Positions 10,382 through 21,049 of a DNA stretch of 64,000 nt are shown piece after piece. Within the stretch, counting starts at the first letter, position 1; every line of letters starts with the position of its first letter. The notes beneath the pieces were generated by a model. The model saw only the letters and a program-made list of their open reading frames with translations, made no database searches and had not been told where the DNA came from. The translations under genes were made by a program, and so were the position numbers. This DNA comes from Macrothele yani (lineage: Eukaryota; Arthropoda; Arachnida; Araneae; Macrothelidae), in the NCBI GenBank assembly GCA_039090855.1, contig CM077022.1, forward strand, positions 75,602,971-75,666,970. The letters are read 5' to 3'.

Positions 10382-11042
10382 GTCATCATCATCATCATTG
10401 TCAACCATTATCAATCCACTGCTGGACGAAGGTCTCCCCAAGTTTCCTCCACAACGGTCTGTCTTGTGCCAGTCTCCTCCATGTCACCCCTGCATACTTT
10501 CGAATTTCATCCACCCATCTCCCATGTGGTCTTCTTCTGGGTCTTTTCCTGTCCCTTGGAATCCAATCTAAAATTTCGGCTGTCCATCGATGATCTGTCC
10601 TTCTGGCAGTATGTCCAGCCCATTGCCATTTCAGGGATTTAACTCTGATCATGATGTCTTCCACTCTTGTCATTTTTCGGATCCACGTGTTCCTCTTCTT
10701 ATCTCTCCTGGTTACACCAAGCATGCACCTCTCCATGATACTTTGAGTTGTCTGCAGCCTTTGTATGTCTCTTTTAGTTAAGGTCCACGTCTCTGCACCA
10801 TATGTAAGCACTGGAAGGATGCATTGATCAAACACTTTTCTTTTAAGACATAATGGCATATTGCTCTTGAAAATTATGCTGTTTCTTCCAAAAGCTCTCC
10901 AGGCAAGTTTTGTACGCCGATTAATTTCTTCATCAATGTGACCCTCACTTGATATCTGCTGTCCAAGATAAACGTACGTGTCTGTTATCTCCAGGTTTTC
11001 TCCATCAATCGATAAATCTTCATTTCTTGTAAAAGCATTGAA
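10382..11042 (-). mobile_element. RTE LINE, 5'-truncated copy
   Basis: On the - strand about 220 codons remain open, matching the last 212 residues of the full-length RTE at 47451-50411 with only a few substitutions (for example ENL for KKL, WRRLAQ for CRRLPQ). It begins at 'FNAFTRNEDLSIDG' and ends at 'QQWIDNG' followed by a (GAT)n-type tail at 10381-10400. 5' truncation with a simple 3' tail is typical of RTE insertion. The close match points to a fairly recent insertion. It encodes no catalytic domain. Confidence 0.93.
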
Positions 11043-11063
11043 TGGATTATTCCAACTGTGCAA

Positions 11064-11408
11064 TTAGTAAAAAGTTGGTGAAATACAGGAAATCAACCGT
11101 AAGGGACGGAACTTAAAGTAAAAAGTCTGGGGGGTGGGGGAGTCATGTAAAAACTTTCGCTTTTCAGCATAACAAAATTTTTTTCCATAAGCATTGGTAA
11201 AGTGAAAAAAAAATTCACAAACATACATGAGGGGGGGTTGCTCACCCCCTAGTCCGCGCCTGCTTTTATTCAGTTAACATATTAATTTTCTGTTAGAACA
11301 TTTCTGGGTAAAAAAATAATTGGTGCCCCCCCCACATAAAAAGTTGGGCGGAAAAGATGGAGTTTAATATTATTTCAAAATTAATGTTTTATATTTCTCA
11401 ACCATATA

Positions 11409-11441
<33 letters not shown>

Positions 11442-11708
11442 CTGAGTTTACAAAAGAACACATTGTCCATCCTGAATCAGTATAAGCCGAGGTTTGGCGT
11501 TCGATTTTAAAATGAGATTACAAGAAAGTTTAAGAGCGATCTTAAGGATACGCCCAAAAGATACTACTGAGTATACCACTAATAACTAATGAGACAAAGT
11601 CACATAAATCCGTGAGATGGTGTCTATAGAAAAAAGATTTTAATCGTTCCGAGCTCTCGGTTGCCAACGTAAGGCTTTGTCAAGGCAAACTTACACTAGA
11701 TGAACAAC
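11064..11708. other. No gene recognised; poly-T tract
   Basis: Low-complexity sequence with a T run at about 11413-11440 and G-rich patches at 11129-11145 and 11230-11238. I see no coding features. Confidence 0.5.
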
Positions 11709-11720
11709 GATCCGTTTGGA

Positions 11721-12275
11721 TAATTAATACACACAAGTGACGTGGACTAGGAACATCAAACACTAGTCATCGCTCTTTCCACGTTTATAAGTGAGTCACG
11801 GAAAAATTATCATCGGCTACCACCGGGAATCGAACCCAGGTCTTCCAGTTACGCGCCGGACATGCTACCACTGCACCACAGCGGCCTCAAATTCTTCAGA
11901 CTCGCATATGACTAACTGCCAAACTACATGGCAGGTTGCTTCTTGGAGCCCCGCACAATGCTGGGGGTTCACCAAAGATGGAAAGCAGCAACTGAACAAA
12001 TAACTAGGAGGCGATTGAATAATTAATACACACAATTGACGTGGACTAAGAACATCAAACAGAAGACATCGCTCTTTCCACGTTTACAAGTGAGTCACGG
12101 AAATTGGCAGTTAGTCATATGTGAGTCTGGAGAATTCGAGGCCGCTGTGGTGCAATGGTAGCATGTCCGGTGCGTAACTGGAAGACCCTGGGTTCGATTC
12201 CCGGTGGCTGCCGATGAGAATTTTTCCGTGGCTCACTTATAAACGTGGAAAGAGCGACGATGACTTCTGTTTGAT
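11721..12275. mobile_element. Composite unit of two inverted tRNA-SINEs (family 2)
   Basis: Flanked by 12-bp direct repeats GATCCGTTTGGA at 11709-11720 and 12276-12287. The left half (11721 to about 12010) is a family-2 SINE on the - strand, its tRNA-like head at about 11815-11890. The right half (about 12017-12275) begins with a second copy of the SINE tail, then carries a + strand tRNA-like head (12140-12215; B-box-like GGTTCGATTCCCGG) and tail. The tail ends in 'AACGTGGAAAGAGCG' on both sides, so the unit looks like an inverted-repeat element whose arms are tRNA-like. A single TSD pair shows it inserted as one unit. Confidence 0.85.
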
Positions 12276-12289
12276 GATCCGTTTGGAGT

Positions 12290-13540
12290 TTATAAATACA
12301 AATAGCACGAGTATTAACAACACAAATATAATACTACAAACACGCGAACTTGAGTTAGTCATTACGTGAGTCCAATGTTCACGTAGTATAACATACGAGA
12401 TATCAAGTCATAGTTTATGTTAGTCTCAAGCTCAGAGCCTGCGGAAGATGGAGGTCCACGGTGATGGCAGTTCAATGGATACCCCATCATTGCATACATT
12501 ACCTCTTGTGATAATCTCAATAGACTCCCTGATCATAAAGTTTAGATTACGGAAATTAGCAGTTGCAATCTGAATTACTGGTCGTGTGCGATTTTGTCAT
12601 AAATTATCAGGATTTCCAACAGCAAAGCGTGGACTCGTGGCATACTAAAACTGCTTTATTCTAAGGTCGATATTAATTGGATATGCTTATTTACGATGAA
12701 GATCCACTTCCCCGAATATAATGAAATAGTTTCCGTACAGGCCGTTTTATGAAAAAACGGAGCAACAAAAATATGTAGTTATTAAATAGTGCTTTGTTCT
12801 GTGACGGTAAAAATCGTTGTTTGAAAGAGTTTCGTCGGGTTCAAGTATTTTTGGGCGTAGAACCAAAACACCTTTTCGACACTTCTACACCTGATTCAGC
12901 AGTACATTTCCTTATCTGCTACAATCGAAAGGAATGCCATTAATAAGACACAAATGTTTGTCTGTGGGGCTACATAATTTAGATACGATCTATTTCATCC
13001 TTGCTTCGTAATACGCTGCTTCTTCTGTCGGGTCAGAAAAGCAAGAGAACAACAGCCTTTTCGCTGTATTGCTCGCTTCAAAGGAGGAAGTGAATTGCTT
13101 TGCTGATCGCTAGTTATTTGAAAGGATGCGCTTGAATGAGAAATTACGAAACCACGCTTCTCGATAGAATTTCTCACGAGTCTTCCGTGCTTTGGTCTGG
13201 AGTAGAATATAATGATACATTTTGTTCATGATCCGTTGTAACGTATTACGCCGATGTTACCCGACTCGTTTATAGCTTGCCATCTTTAAATCATATTAAA
13301 CTCAGACTACCGGCGTCTGAGTTACTTCATTAAGTTCAATGCCTCACTGACTTCTATAGCAGTTACGTGTTTAATAAAGGTTTCAACGAATTTAGGTGTA
13401 AAGTAGACTGAGCGCCTGTCTCTCACTAAGCAGTAGTTCAATGACTGCTGCAAATTTAATAAGATTTCAACGACATTTAGGTAAACCGTCTGTTTAGTAC
13501 CTGATCTCACGGGAAAATTCGGACAAAACCACGTGAAACA
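12290..13540. other. No gene recognised
   Basis: Non-coding sequence. Around 13335-13500 a ~90-bp segment ('GTTTCAACGAATTTAGGT') is followed by a diverged second copy ('ATTTCAACGACATTTAGGT'), a weak tandem duplication. The ORFs here show no domains. Confidence 0.45.
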
Positions 13541-13544
13541 TCTT

Positions 13545-14281
13545 TAGGTATCCCACTACGTTGAAAAGGTCGTTTTGGGCCAAATTTCACATTTTGTAAA
13601 TATGCTTTCATTTTAAAGCCCCAATTCTTTAGGATTCCAAAACTGCCTTTGTTTCTTGTCTACGATGAATAGATACAGAGTTATAGCAATCGGAATATCT
13701 AAACCCAGGTGTCAAACGAACGGGAAGTGACACTTGAAACGCCTCTTTTGCACCATGAGATTTTCGTCCCGAACTCTTTACGGAAAACCTGATAACTGCA
13801 AAAGGTACGTAAATAAACTGGTGAAACTTGTTGTACATCTTTCTTACAATGTTGTGCATGCCATGAACTAAAAGTTTTGCTGTTTGTCAGTTCAAAGTTA
13901 GGTTATAGTTATTTACATTCAACATAGTGAAGAAATTTGTCGAAAATTCTCACTAATGCATATAAGAATGAGTGTATCTCAGCAGTGTTTAGGAACATCA
14001 CTTACCTTTTTAGTTCACTGCATAGATAATAGTCATACGCATATACTGATGGGGAAAAAACCCCCATCATATATCTGTAATGTTTTTATTTAGAGCGTTT
14101 ACCGTAAACGACATATTTCCTTAAATTCTTTCACAAATTTCCCAATTTCTTGAAAATTTATATTGATACCATTTTTTTCAACGTTTATGTTTTTTTCGTG
14201 TGTTAGCCTTCCTAAAAAAAAAAAATTACCCATTCTTGCATATTTAAAAAAAGTGACCCCAACGTAGTAGGATACATTAAG
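13545..14281. repeat. Putative terminal-inverted-repeat element
   Basis: The left end GGTATCCCACTACGTTG (about 13548) matches the reverse complement of the right end (CAACGTAGTAGGATACA, ending about 14277), and the bases next to it are similar on both sides. TTA lies next to both ends, but a clean target duplication is not proven. No transposase motif was seen inside; the 76-codon - strand ORF at 13629-13859 is not recognisable. Confidence 0.5.
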
Positions 14282-14897
14282 TCAGTAAATCGTAACTGTG
14301 AAAGAAGGAATTGGATATCAGTTAAGAGTACACCAACTACGCAAGTTGAAAACGCTTATACTAAATGCGTTTACTCAGTGGCGTAAAATAGTAGATCGCC
14401 TAGGTAATTTTAAAGTGCTTGGCAGAAATTTGGCCAAAAATTCAGTTTGTTTAGATTTTACGCCAGCTGATGATGTTATCCCCTCTAAAATTAAACGTTT
14501 TTAGGTGTACATATTGTATGTAGTATGTATTCAGTGTACGTAGTACTGAGAAGGGAGAACCATGGACACGAATCTCCATGGCCTTTAACCATTTACTATG
14601 TCTTCGTAATTTTAGCCCATTACGTCATTTTTTAAAATCTTTTTGTAATATTTGCAGACAGAAAGCAGTTCATGAATTTTGATTTGTAACCTTGTAACGT
14701 ATACTCTGTATTCACTTTCCTTTTGATTTTACTATCTCTGGTTATTTTATTTTTCTATGTAAATTATCTTCTTACTGAACGAAATATTATTTCACCCGAT
14801 GAATGAGATCTGGCAATGAGTGTAAGTCATGACGTGGTGGTAGCTAGTATATATAGGCGCGTTCAACGATAGCCAAGGAGAGCGTTGTTGTTTACGG

Positions 14898-14975
14898 AGA
14901 TTTTGTTGTTATAAGGAGAGATTTTGTTGTTATATAAGGAGAGATTTTGTTGTTATAAGGAGAGATTTTGTTGTA
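14898..14975 (+). repeat. Short tandem repeat, ~21-bp unit, 4 copies
   Basis: Four units of (A)GGAGAGATTTTGTTGTTATA with small length changes. About 50 bp upstream is a TATA-like 'GTATATATAGGCGCG' (14848-14862), and an AATAAA lies at about 15049. This order (TATA, repeats, AATAAA) would also fit a solo LTR, but no LTR ends were confirmed. Confidence 0.7.
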
Positions 14976-15466
14976 TGTGATTAGTGATTCTTCATTATTG
15001 TGAAACAAGTTGTGTGTGTGTGTGCTTTGGATGATCAAGCGTACCGAATAAAAAAGCTTGTCGTAAGTACGTCTTTCTCAATTCATAGTTTTTGTCAGAC
15101 CTCTGTCTGGCTGTTAGGTTTATATCATTAGTTTATTACCATTAACAACCAGCGTTAAGACTTTATTCATGTTCTTAATTAACTAGTAACAACAACCATT
15201 TGAATTCACTATTTGAAGCTTAGTACAAGTATATCATTCAGTAGCAGAAGCATTATACTTAAGCTCAGTAGGAAAGCTTCATTATTATCATTAGCTAGCT
15301 GGTAGGAAGAGCTTATTCATTATAATTAGCGGAAAGCAAAATAAAGCTAATTCATTATAACCTGACTAAGAATCTTCTCTCCCCCCCTTCTCCTTCTTAA
15401 ACTACAATTACAGCAATCGAGTCTGTCTTGTATTCTCTTGACTTCCCTCCATTTTACAGCATAGTA

Positions 15467-15737
15467 CAACACTAAATTTAACGAAAAATTTATTTTATAT
15501 TAAAAAAAATCACATTATGTATCCAAGTTCCCTAAAATCTTGGATGGTTTCATTCGCCATGTGTTCTAACTGGTTAAACATTGAAGTAGGGTGGACTAGC
15601 GGGCGCAGTTGGAACATATAGCAGGTGCAACCATCTGAGATTCTAGGGAACTTGGATAAATGTATGTAAAATTTCTCGAATTCACTGAAATTTTGTTATA
15701 AAATATAAAACGAATTCTTAGTTAAATTTAGTGTTTG
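15467..15737. mobile_element. MITE with TA target duplication
   Basis: Terminal inverted repeats CAACACTAAATTTAAC (left) and the complement of GTTAAATTTAGTGTTTG (right), with TA at 15465-15466 and 15738-15739. The arms also pair further in ('ATCCAAGTTCCCTA' with 'TAGGGAACTTGGAT'). At 271 bp with no coding content, it is Tc1/mariner-like by its TA target. Confidence 0.8.
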
Positions 15738-15827
15738 TATTTATGGGCAATGGAAGGAGTCCTCTGAGCGAATTTCTAAGAGAGTAGTAGAAACACAACA
15801 ATTTTGTAATTATAGTTTAAAACGATG

Positions 15828-15851
15828 AGAGAGAGAGAGAGAGAGAGAGAG
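15828..15851. repeat. (GA)n microsatellite
   Basis: About 12 GA units. Confidence 0.9.
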
Positions 15852-16159
15852 ATTCCTGGTCAAGTTGCAAACTAAAATTCTAAAATTCATAAACAACCTC
15901 ATGAAAGGGGGAAAAAAGAAGAAAGGGAGACCTAAGTAAGCTAAAATTGCGAAGAAATATTAACTTGCCGTAGGTATTCGTATCCGTGGTGTTTCCATAC
16001 TACATACATTGAACAAAATACTACGTACAGTATTCAATTGAAAAATCCCCCCTCCCCCAAGGAATAACATCAGTTTTGGATAAAATGCACATGAACGGGA
16101 TTTTTTTGCCAAAATTTCTGCCAAACACTTCAAAATTTGTGCCCTCCCACCCATCATGC

Positions 16160-16745
16160 TTCTCTTCTTCGCCTGTTGGCACCCATTGCTGCAGGGTATA
16201 GGGCTCCCCCAGTCTTTTTCAACTTCCTGGATTCTTAGCCTCAGTCCACCAATTTAGCACCTTTAAGTTTCTGAAGCTCATCTCTCCATCTTATTCTCTG
16301 GTGCCCTATTCGTCTCCTTCCATCTCTCGATTGCCATTCCGTTATTAATCGTGTCCATCTTTCATTTTTCAGTCTTCCAACATGTCCAGCTCATCGCCAC
16401 TTTTATTATTTTTATAAAATCTATTATTCCTGTTCTTTCTCTTATGAGTACATTTCTAACTCTTGTCTCTTCTTATTCCTAACATTCTCCTCTCTAACTT
16501 TCTTACCGATGCTCTTATTTTTTCACATTGTCGTTCTGTGATACTCCATATTTCACTTCCATAAGTAAATACGGGGTTAATACATGCATTGAAGATTTTC
16601 CTTTTTAAACACAATGGAAGATCGCCGGTTAAATATTCTTTAAGTCTCCAAACGGTTCTATTACCTTGGATAATTCTTCTATTGATTTCTCTTTCTTGCC
16701 TTTTTTTAAAACTGATTACTTGACCTAAATAATGTATTTATCTAC
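16160..16745 (-). pseudogene. LINE (RTE-like, second family) C-terminal remnant
   Basis: On the - strand the sequence reads 'YLGQVISFKKRQEREINRRI', 'WRLKEYLTGDLPLCLKRKIF', 'CINPVFTYGSEIWS' and 'RKLERRMLGI', then decayed sequence ending near 'LQQWV'. These are the segments that follow the reverse transcriptase in RTE-type ORFs (compare YLGQQISSEG...VLTYGAETW in the intact copy at 47451). It is clearly diverged from that copy, so it is another RTE-like family. Stops and frameshifts are present, and the RT core and endonuclease are missing. Confidence 0.75.
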
Positions 16746-16827
16746 TTTTTCGATTTCTTCCCCCCCCATCATGCTTAGCCCTCCTAATAGCTCACCCAGT
16801 TTTGAACGGCTGGCGTCGCCAGTGATG

Positions 16828-17163
16828 GTTAGACATAAAATGCAGAGAATTCGAAGGTGTAAGAAACAAAGATTTTTTTGTAAATATCACGAGGGGTATC
16901 ACGCGATTATACGCTGTGTTGCGACATATTTCCATCCCTTAATAATGCATGCCAGACCATCGGTAGTTCCTCTCCAGCAAGCTGGCATGCGATGATGCTG
17001 TCTCTATGGAACTACCAATGGTTTGGCATGCGTTCTTAAGGAATGGAAACACGTCGCAAAATCGCGTGATAAATAACACGTAATTATGATGTCTTACATG
17101 CTATTTAAAAAAAAAAAACACCTTTGTTTCTTACACGTTCTAATTCTCTGCATTTCATGGTTG
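16828..17163. mobile_element. Foldback MITE (~335 bp)
   Basis: Arms 16828-16975 and 16999-17163 pair in reverse complement (for example 'ATGCAGAGAATT', 'GTGTAAGAAACAAAG', 'ATCACGCGATT', 'GGTAGTTCC') around a short centre. It has no coding capacity. It lies next to the LINE fragment at 16160-16745, within the interrupted right arm of the larger inverted repeat. Confidence 0.75.
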
Positions 17164-17327
17164 ACCACTGCCTTGAAAAAGTCTCCCAGTGAAAAGCGAA
17201 AGCTTGACGACTTGTATCTATTTTACGCCACTGAAGAAACAGATTGATATAAGCGTTTTTCATCTTGAAGAGATTGGATTCTTTCCAGAGGATCTCATCA
17301 CCGCTGAAATTAAGATGACCTTATTTG

Positions 17328-17420
17328 TGACTGGGTGTCCAAAACCCCGGAACAGCCATTAACGTGCTTTCCGAGGCACGACGGATATTTGGTGGTTAGA
17401 CAGTCAAGACGGAATGGAAC
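17328..17420 (-). mobile_element. SINE family 3 fragment
   Basis: Reverse complement matches the body of the family-3 SINE at 21669-21976 ('AAATATCCGTCGTGCCTCGG', 'CACGTTAA', 'CCGGGGTTTTGG'). It lacks the tRNA-like head. Confidence 0.65.
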
Positions 17421-17432
17421 CCCTAACCATCC

Positions 17433-18257
17433 ATCAAATAGAAGTCATCGCTCTTTCCACGTTTATAAGTGAGTCACGGAAAAATTTCTCATAGGCCGCC
17501 ACCGGGAATTGAACCCAGGGTCTTCCAGTTACGCACCGGATATGCTTCCACTGCACCACAGCGGCCTCGAATTCTCCAGACTCACAATCGACAAAACGTG
17601 GAAAGAGCGGTGACTATGACTCTCATAACCGTGAAAAGAGCGATGACTATGACTCTCATAAACGTGGAAAGAGCGATGACTTCTATTTGATGTTCCTGGT
17701 CCACGTCAACTGTGTATTTATCATTCATTTGCCTTCTAGTTATTTGTTCAGTTGCTGCTGTTCATCTGTGGTGAATCCCCAGCGTGCCGCCCCGGTGGCG
17801 CAGTGGTCTAAGGCGTTGGCCTCTGATCATTCGTTCGTAAGGTGTCCGGGTTCGAATCCCGGTCAGGCATGGATGTTGTGTTTGTCTTACGGCACTGGCT
17901 CTCTCCCTTCCCTGGAACCAGTGACCCTAAATTAGAGACGGGCGACTGCTTGTAGCCCATTGAGTTGCTCACGGTGGTCGTTAAACCTCCAATCAAAAAA
18001 AAAAAAAAAATCCCCAGCGTTGTGTGGGGCTCCAAAAAAGCAACCCTGCCATGTGGTTTGGCAGTTTGTCGTTTGTGAGCCTAGATAATTTCGAGGACGC
18101 TGTTGTGCAGTGGAAGCAGATCCGGCGCGTAACTGGAAGACCTGGGTTCGATTCCCGGTGGCGACCGATGAGAAATTTTTCCGTTACTCACTTATTAACG
18201 TGGAAAGAGCGATTACTTCTATTTGATGCTCCTGGTCCACGTCAACTGTGTATTTAT
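17433..18257. mobile_element. Second composite family-2 SINE unit, with a family-1 SINE inserted
   Basis: Flanked by 12-bp direct repeats CCCTAACCATCC at 17421-17432 and 18258-18269. The left segment (17433 to about 17588) is an inverted tail and tRNA-like head. The middle (about 17595-17720) is a + strand tail with its 'CGTGGAAAGAGCG' block amplified about three times. The right (about 17730-18257) is a near-complete + strand family-2 SINE with B-box-like GGTTCGATTCCCGG near 18144. A family-1 SINE split it at 17786-18008. The architecture matches the unit at 11721-12275. Confidence 0.85.
17786..18008 (+). mobile_element. tRNA-derived SINE (family 1), clean copy
   Basis: tRNA-like head with A-box-like TGGCGCAGTGGTCTAAGG and B-box-like GGTTCGAATCCCGG, then a body ('CTCTCCCTTCCCTGGAACCA', 'TTGCTCACGGTGGTCGTTAA') and a poly-A tail. 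Flanking direct repeats AATCCCCAGCGT lie at 17774-17785 and 18009-18020. It interrupts the family-2 composite, so it is younger than that unit. The internal boxes are a likely RNA polymerase III promoter. Confidence 0.95.
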
Positions 18258-18269
18258 CCCTAACCATCC

Positions 18270-18890
18270 GGTCGGGAAGATCTACCCAGACTGGAAGGTT
18301 CGGCTGCTGTAACCTGAGTGCTATCTGCAGCCCTTGTTGTAGACTTCAGGTTCTATGCTAATCGTTTTTATCGAATTAGCATATTGCATTTGGTTGTTTT
18401 TCGCATCATATCATGGTAATACTGTTCGGGAAAGATTTTTGTGGACCGCAGAAGATACGTTAACAAAAGGAAAACATACTGGGTATTGATATTGCGGAGG
18501 GGCTTCAGGGGTTCATTACTAACTTGTCAGGATAGGAGTTGATGCAAATGTTTCAGTACAGGAGTTGACGCAGATTGTTTTCAACAACCTGATGGATAAT
18601 CCACACCGAATTCGAAAAGAGAACAGAACACACACGCGCGCCGAAATTTTACGAAATTAAGCGGGCGCAATGAAAACATCGCGTTCACGCTCACGCAGCA
18701 AATTTCAAAGTGCCATTGGCTGAATCGGGGAAGATTCCTCACAGCAGCCAATGATGAAGTTGCCGAGAAGGAGAGGGAGAATGGACACTTCATCATGTAG
18801 TGCCATCAACAGCAAATAAACATACGTTCCTGCCAGCTCAAGTTCATCCGTGGAAAGTTCTTTTAATGATTTCTTACGATGAAATTTGAA
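18270..18890. other. No gene recognised
   Basis: Unique-looking sequence. The antisense open frames at 18581-18923 show no domain. I see nothing supportable. Confidence 0.45.
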
Positions 18891-18949
18891 AAAGTGCACT
18901 ACTGTTTGTGAAAATTGCAACACTAAGAAAAATGTGCGCTATTCAAATG

Positions 18950-19556
18950 AAATTTATATCGCAGATTCCTCATGTTATAGGAGATAACTGATTACATTTG
19001 TAGAGCTATACAAGATTTTTTAGCATCAAAATTTTGTATCGTGTGAAGCCACCTCGAGAAAAATAACGGCCTCTACATGGCGTGGCATTGAATGGAAGAG
19101 GTTTTGCTATCGTCCTGGGAAATAGCCTTCCAGCCTGCTTCTATGCGAGACTAGAGTTCATTTGTAGTGACTGGCGAAGGCGTTTGACGGACCAGTCGCT
19201 TAGCTACCATGTCCTAGATCTGTTCGATCGGAGACATATCCGTCCAACGTGCAAGCCAGGGAAGAAGCGATATCTGCCTTGCATGGAAGAGCTCTTGGAC
19301 ATTCCGGGCCGCATGTGGCCGAGCATTGTCCTGCTGGAATATAGCGCCAGGAGAACTCTGAAGGAAGTTCTCCTGGCCCTCAAAAACATTCCTGTTGTAT
19401 CTGTGGATGTTGAGGGCTCCCTGAATTCGTATCAGGTGTGATCGCGAATTGAACCCAATGGCGTGGCAACCCACGACGCTTGGCGTTGGGCCGATATAAC
19501 GCTGCAAAGTGTTCACGATGTCTCGACAGGCGGTCTTACAGGGTGGAGGAAGTTTT
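18950..19556 (-). pseudogene. Tc1 transposase, C-terminal half
   Basis: The - strand reads 'ACRDIVNTLQRYIGPTPSVV', 'AIGFNSRSHLIRIQGALNIH' and 'SPGAIFQQDNARPHAARNVQ' (second catalytic Asp kept). These are followed by 'WTDMSPIEQIQDMVAKRLVR' (catalytic Glu kept, although ARSPD has become ARWTD) and 'AGWKAISQDD'. One frame is open for 100 codons (19516-19214); stops and frame changes follow. It is the C-terminal continuation of the piece at 21050-21660. Confidence 0.88.
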
Positions 19557-19669
19557 CGGGGTCGGCATTTTTTATTCCATCGTGCTTATGCTCATAACGT
19601 TTACGTTCGTAGTTTATGAAATATGTCAAATTATGAATATTACATTACTCAGGCAGAAAATATTATTTA

Positions 19670-20240
19670 TTAGACCTAACGTCTAGGCCCTTCTACAAGT
19701 TTTCATTCCGTCATTGCCATATTCATATAATTTACATAGCAAGTAATGTCAATAATATTGCGCCGCCCCGGTGGCGCAGTGGTCTAAGGCGCTGGACTCT
19801 GATCATTCGTCCGTAAGGGGTCCGGGTTCGAATCCCGGTCAGGCATGGATGTTGTGTTTGTCTTACGGCACTGGCTCTCTCCCTTCCCTGGAACCAGTGA
19901 CCCTAAATTAGGGACGGGCGACTGCTTATAGCCCATTGAGTTGCTCACGGTGGTCGTTAAACCTCCAATCAAAAAAAAAAAAAAATAATAATATTGCGCT
20001 TCTACTTATGCACCATACATTAATTAATAGGCCGTAGGCCTAGGCCATTTTGACAGTTTTTATTGTACCGATGTCATATTAATATAACTTTTACATAACA
20101 AGTCAAGGTAATAATCTTGCGCGTTTGCTTAGGTACTAAATATTAGTTCATTGGCCCTAGGCTAGGCCTAGTCCTCTTTCACAGTTCTTATTCTACCAAT
20201 GTCATATTCATAAAGTTTACGCGTATGAACTCAAGTTAAT
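19670..20240. repeat. Diverged tandem repeat, three ~130-bp units
   Basis: Units near 19670, 20030 and 20155 share 'AGGCCTAGGCC'-like starts, 'TGTCATATT', 'ATAATTTACATA' and '(T)AATAATATTGCGC' ends. The first unit is split by the SINE at 19763-19986. It lies inside the interrupted Tc1 (18897-22172). Confidence 0.7.
19763..19986 (+). mobile_element. tRNA-derived SINE (family 1), clean copy
   Basis: Nearly identical to the copy at 17786-18008. It has 12-bp direct repeats AATAATATTGCG at 19751-19762 and 19987-19998 and a poly-A tail. The intact A-box- and B-box-like tRNA promoter elements mark a recent insertion. Confidence 0.96.
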
Positions 20241-20249
20241 AATATTGGC

Positions 20250-20490
20250 ATAACTGGGAAGGATAAGAAGAGGAGCTCTTGGATTGGGAAAACGACAAGA
20301 GTGGAAGGCATCTTGATCAAAGTAAAATCCCTGAAATTGCATGCAATGGGCTGGACATATTGCTAGGAGGAAGGAGCACGAATGGATTACTGAATGAAGT
20401 ATTAAACTGGGTACCATGGAACACTATAAAACAGAAGATCATGTGGGAGATGGATGTTTGAAATTTGAAAGTATGCCGGAGTTACGATCC
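20250..20490 (+). mobile_element. RTE LINE scrap, C-terminal
   Basis: Decayed + strand match to the last part of the RTE ORF: 'LDWENDKSG' against 'SWIRKMTRVED', and 'LLNEVLNWVPW' against 'WTAEILDWIPR'. It is much older than the copies at 10.4 and 47.4 kb. Confidence 0.7.
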
Positions 20491-21049
20491 AGCAAAAACA
20501 GTCTTTCCACATAGCGTTGCTTTTTTCCGCAACATAACGCTTTTTTAATGTTTTTCCAAGACTTGTTTCAAGCAGTTTAGTGAATGTTAAAACGAAAGAT
20601 TACACAGAAATTATTTCTTGTTATTCATGGGAATGGAGTGGGTGTATTTTATATCTGTAATCTAGTATTTCATGGCTTGATCTGATATCTTCGTCGACGT
20701 GGCATTTCATTAGGAAATTAATTCGCATCTCTACATGTGCTTTTTTTCTTCTTAACATCCACTAAAATGACACGATGGCGATAGCGTCGTCTTCAACTAA
20801 CTAGTACCACGTGAGACACAGCACGTGTTGCTTCTGCGCATGCGCAGTTCCATTGATTCCACCTGGTGTTGGGGTTTCATCAGTTGCCAGCTACGGGCCA
20901 CTAGTGGCACTTGCTTGGTGGCCCGCAATTCACGGTGATGCTGCAGGGCCATCAATGGCTGCCAACGGATGGCGCTGCCACCAACGGACCGTTACCGGGC
21001 CTTGAGCAGCAGATTTCAGCCAGCAGTGACCCATCACTATCAGTTGGTG

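Larger units (their letters stand above)
14310..17290. repeat. Dispersed large inverted repeat, right arm interrupted
   Basis: Sequence at 14320-14700 is related in reverse complement to 17190-17290 and then to 15860-16160. Shared stretches include 'AAAACGCTTATA', 'CAGTGGCGTAAAATAG' and 'GGCAGAAATT'. The right arm is split by a LINE fragment (16160-16745) and a foldback MITE (16828-17163). Similarity is moderate, so this is an old structure. Its class is unknown. Confidence 0.5.

Noticed and set aside
14840..15470. Solo LTR
   Set aside because: TATA-like box, repeats and AATAAA are in a suggestive order, but no TG...CA ends or 4-6-bp duplication could be defined.
17786..17870. tRNA gene
   Set aside because: The tRNA-like boxes belong to a SINE with target duplications, body and poly-A tail; the same holds for the other copies and for SINE families 2 and 3.
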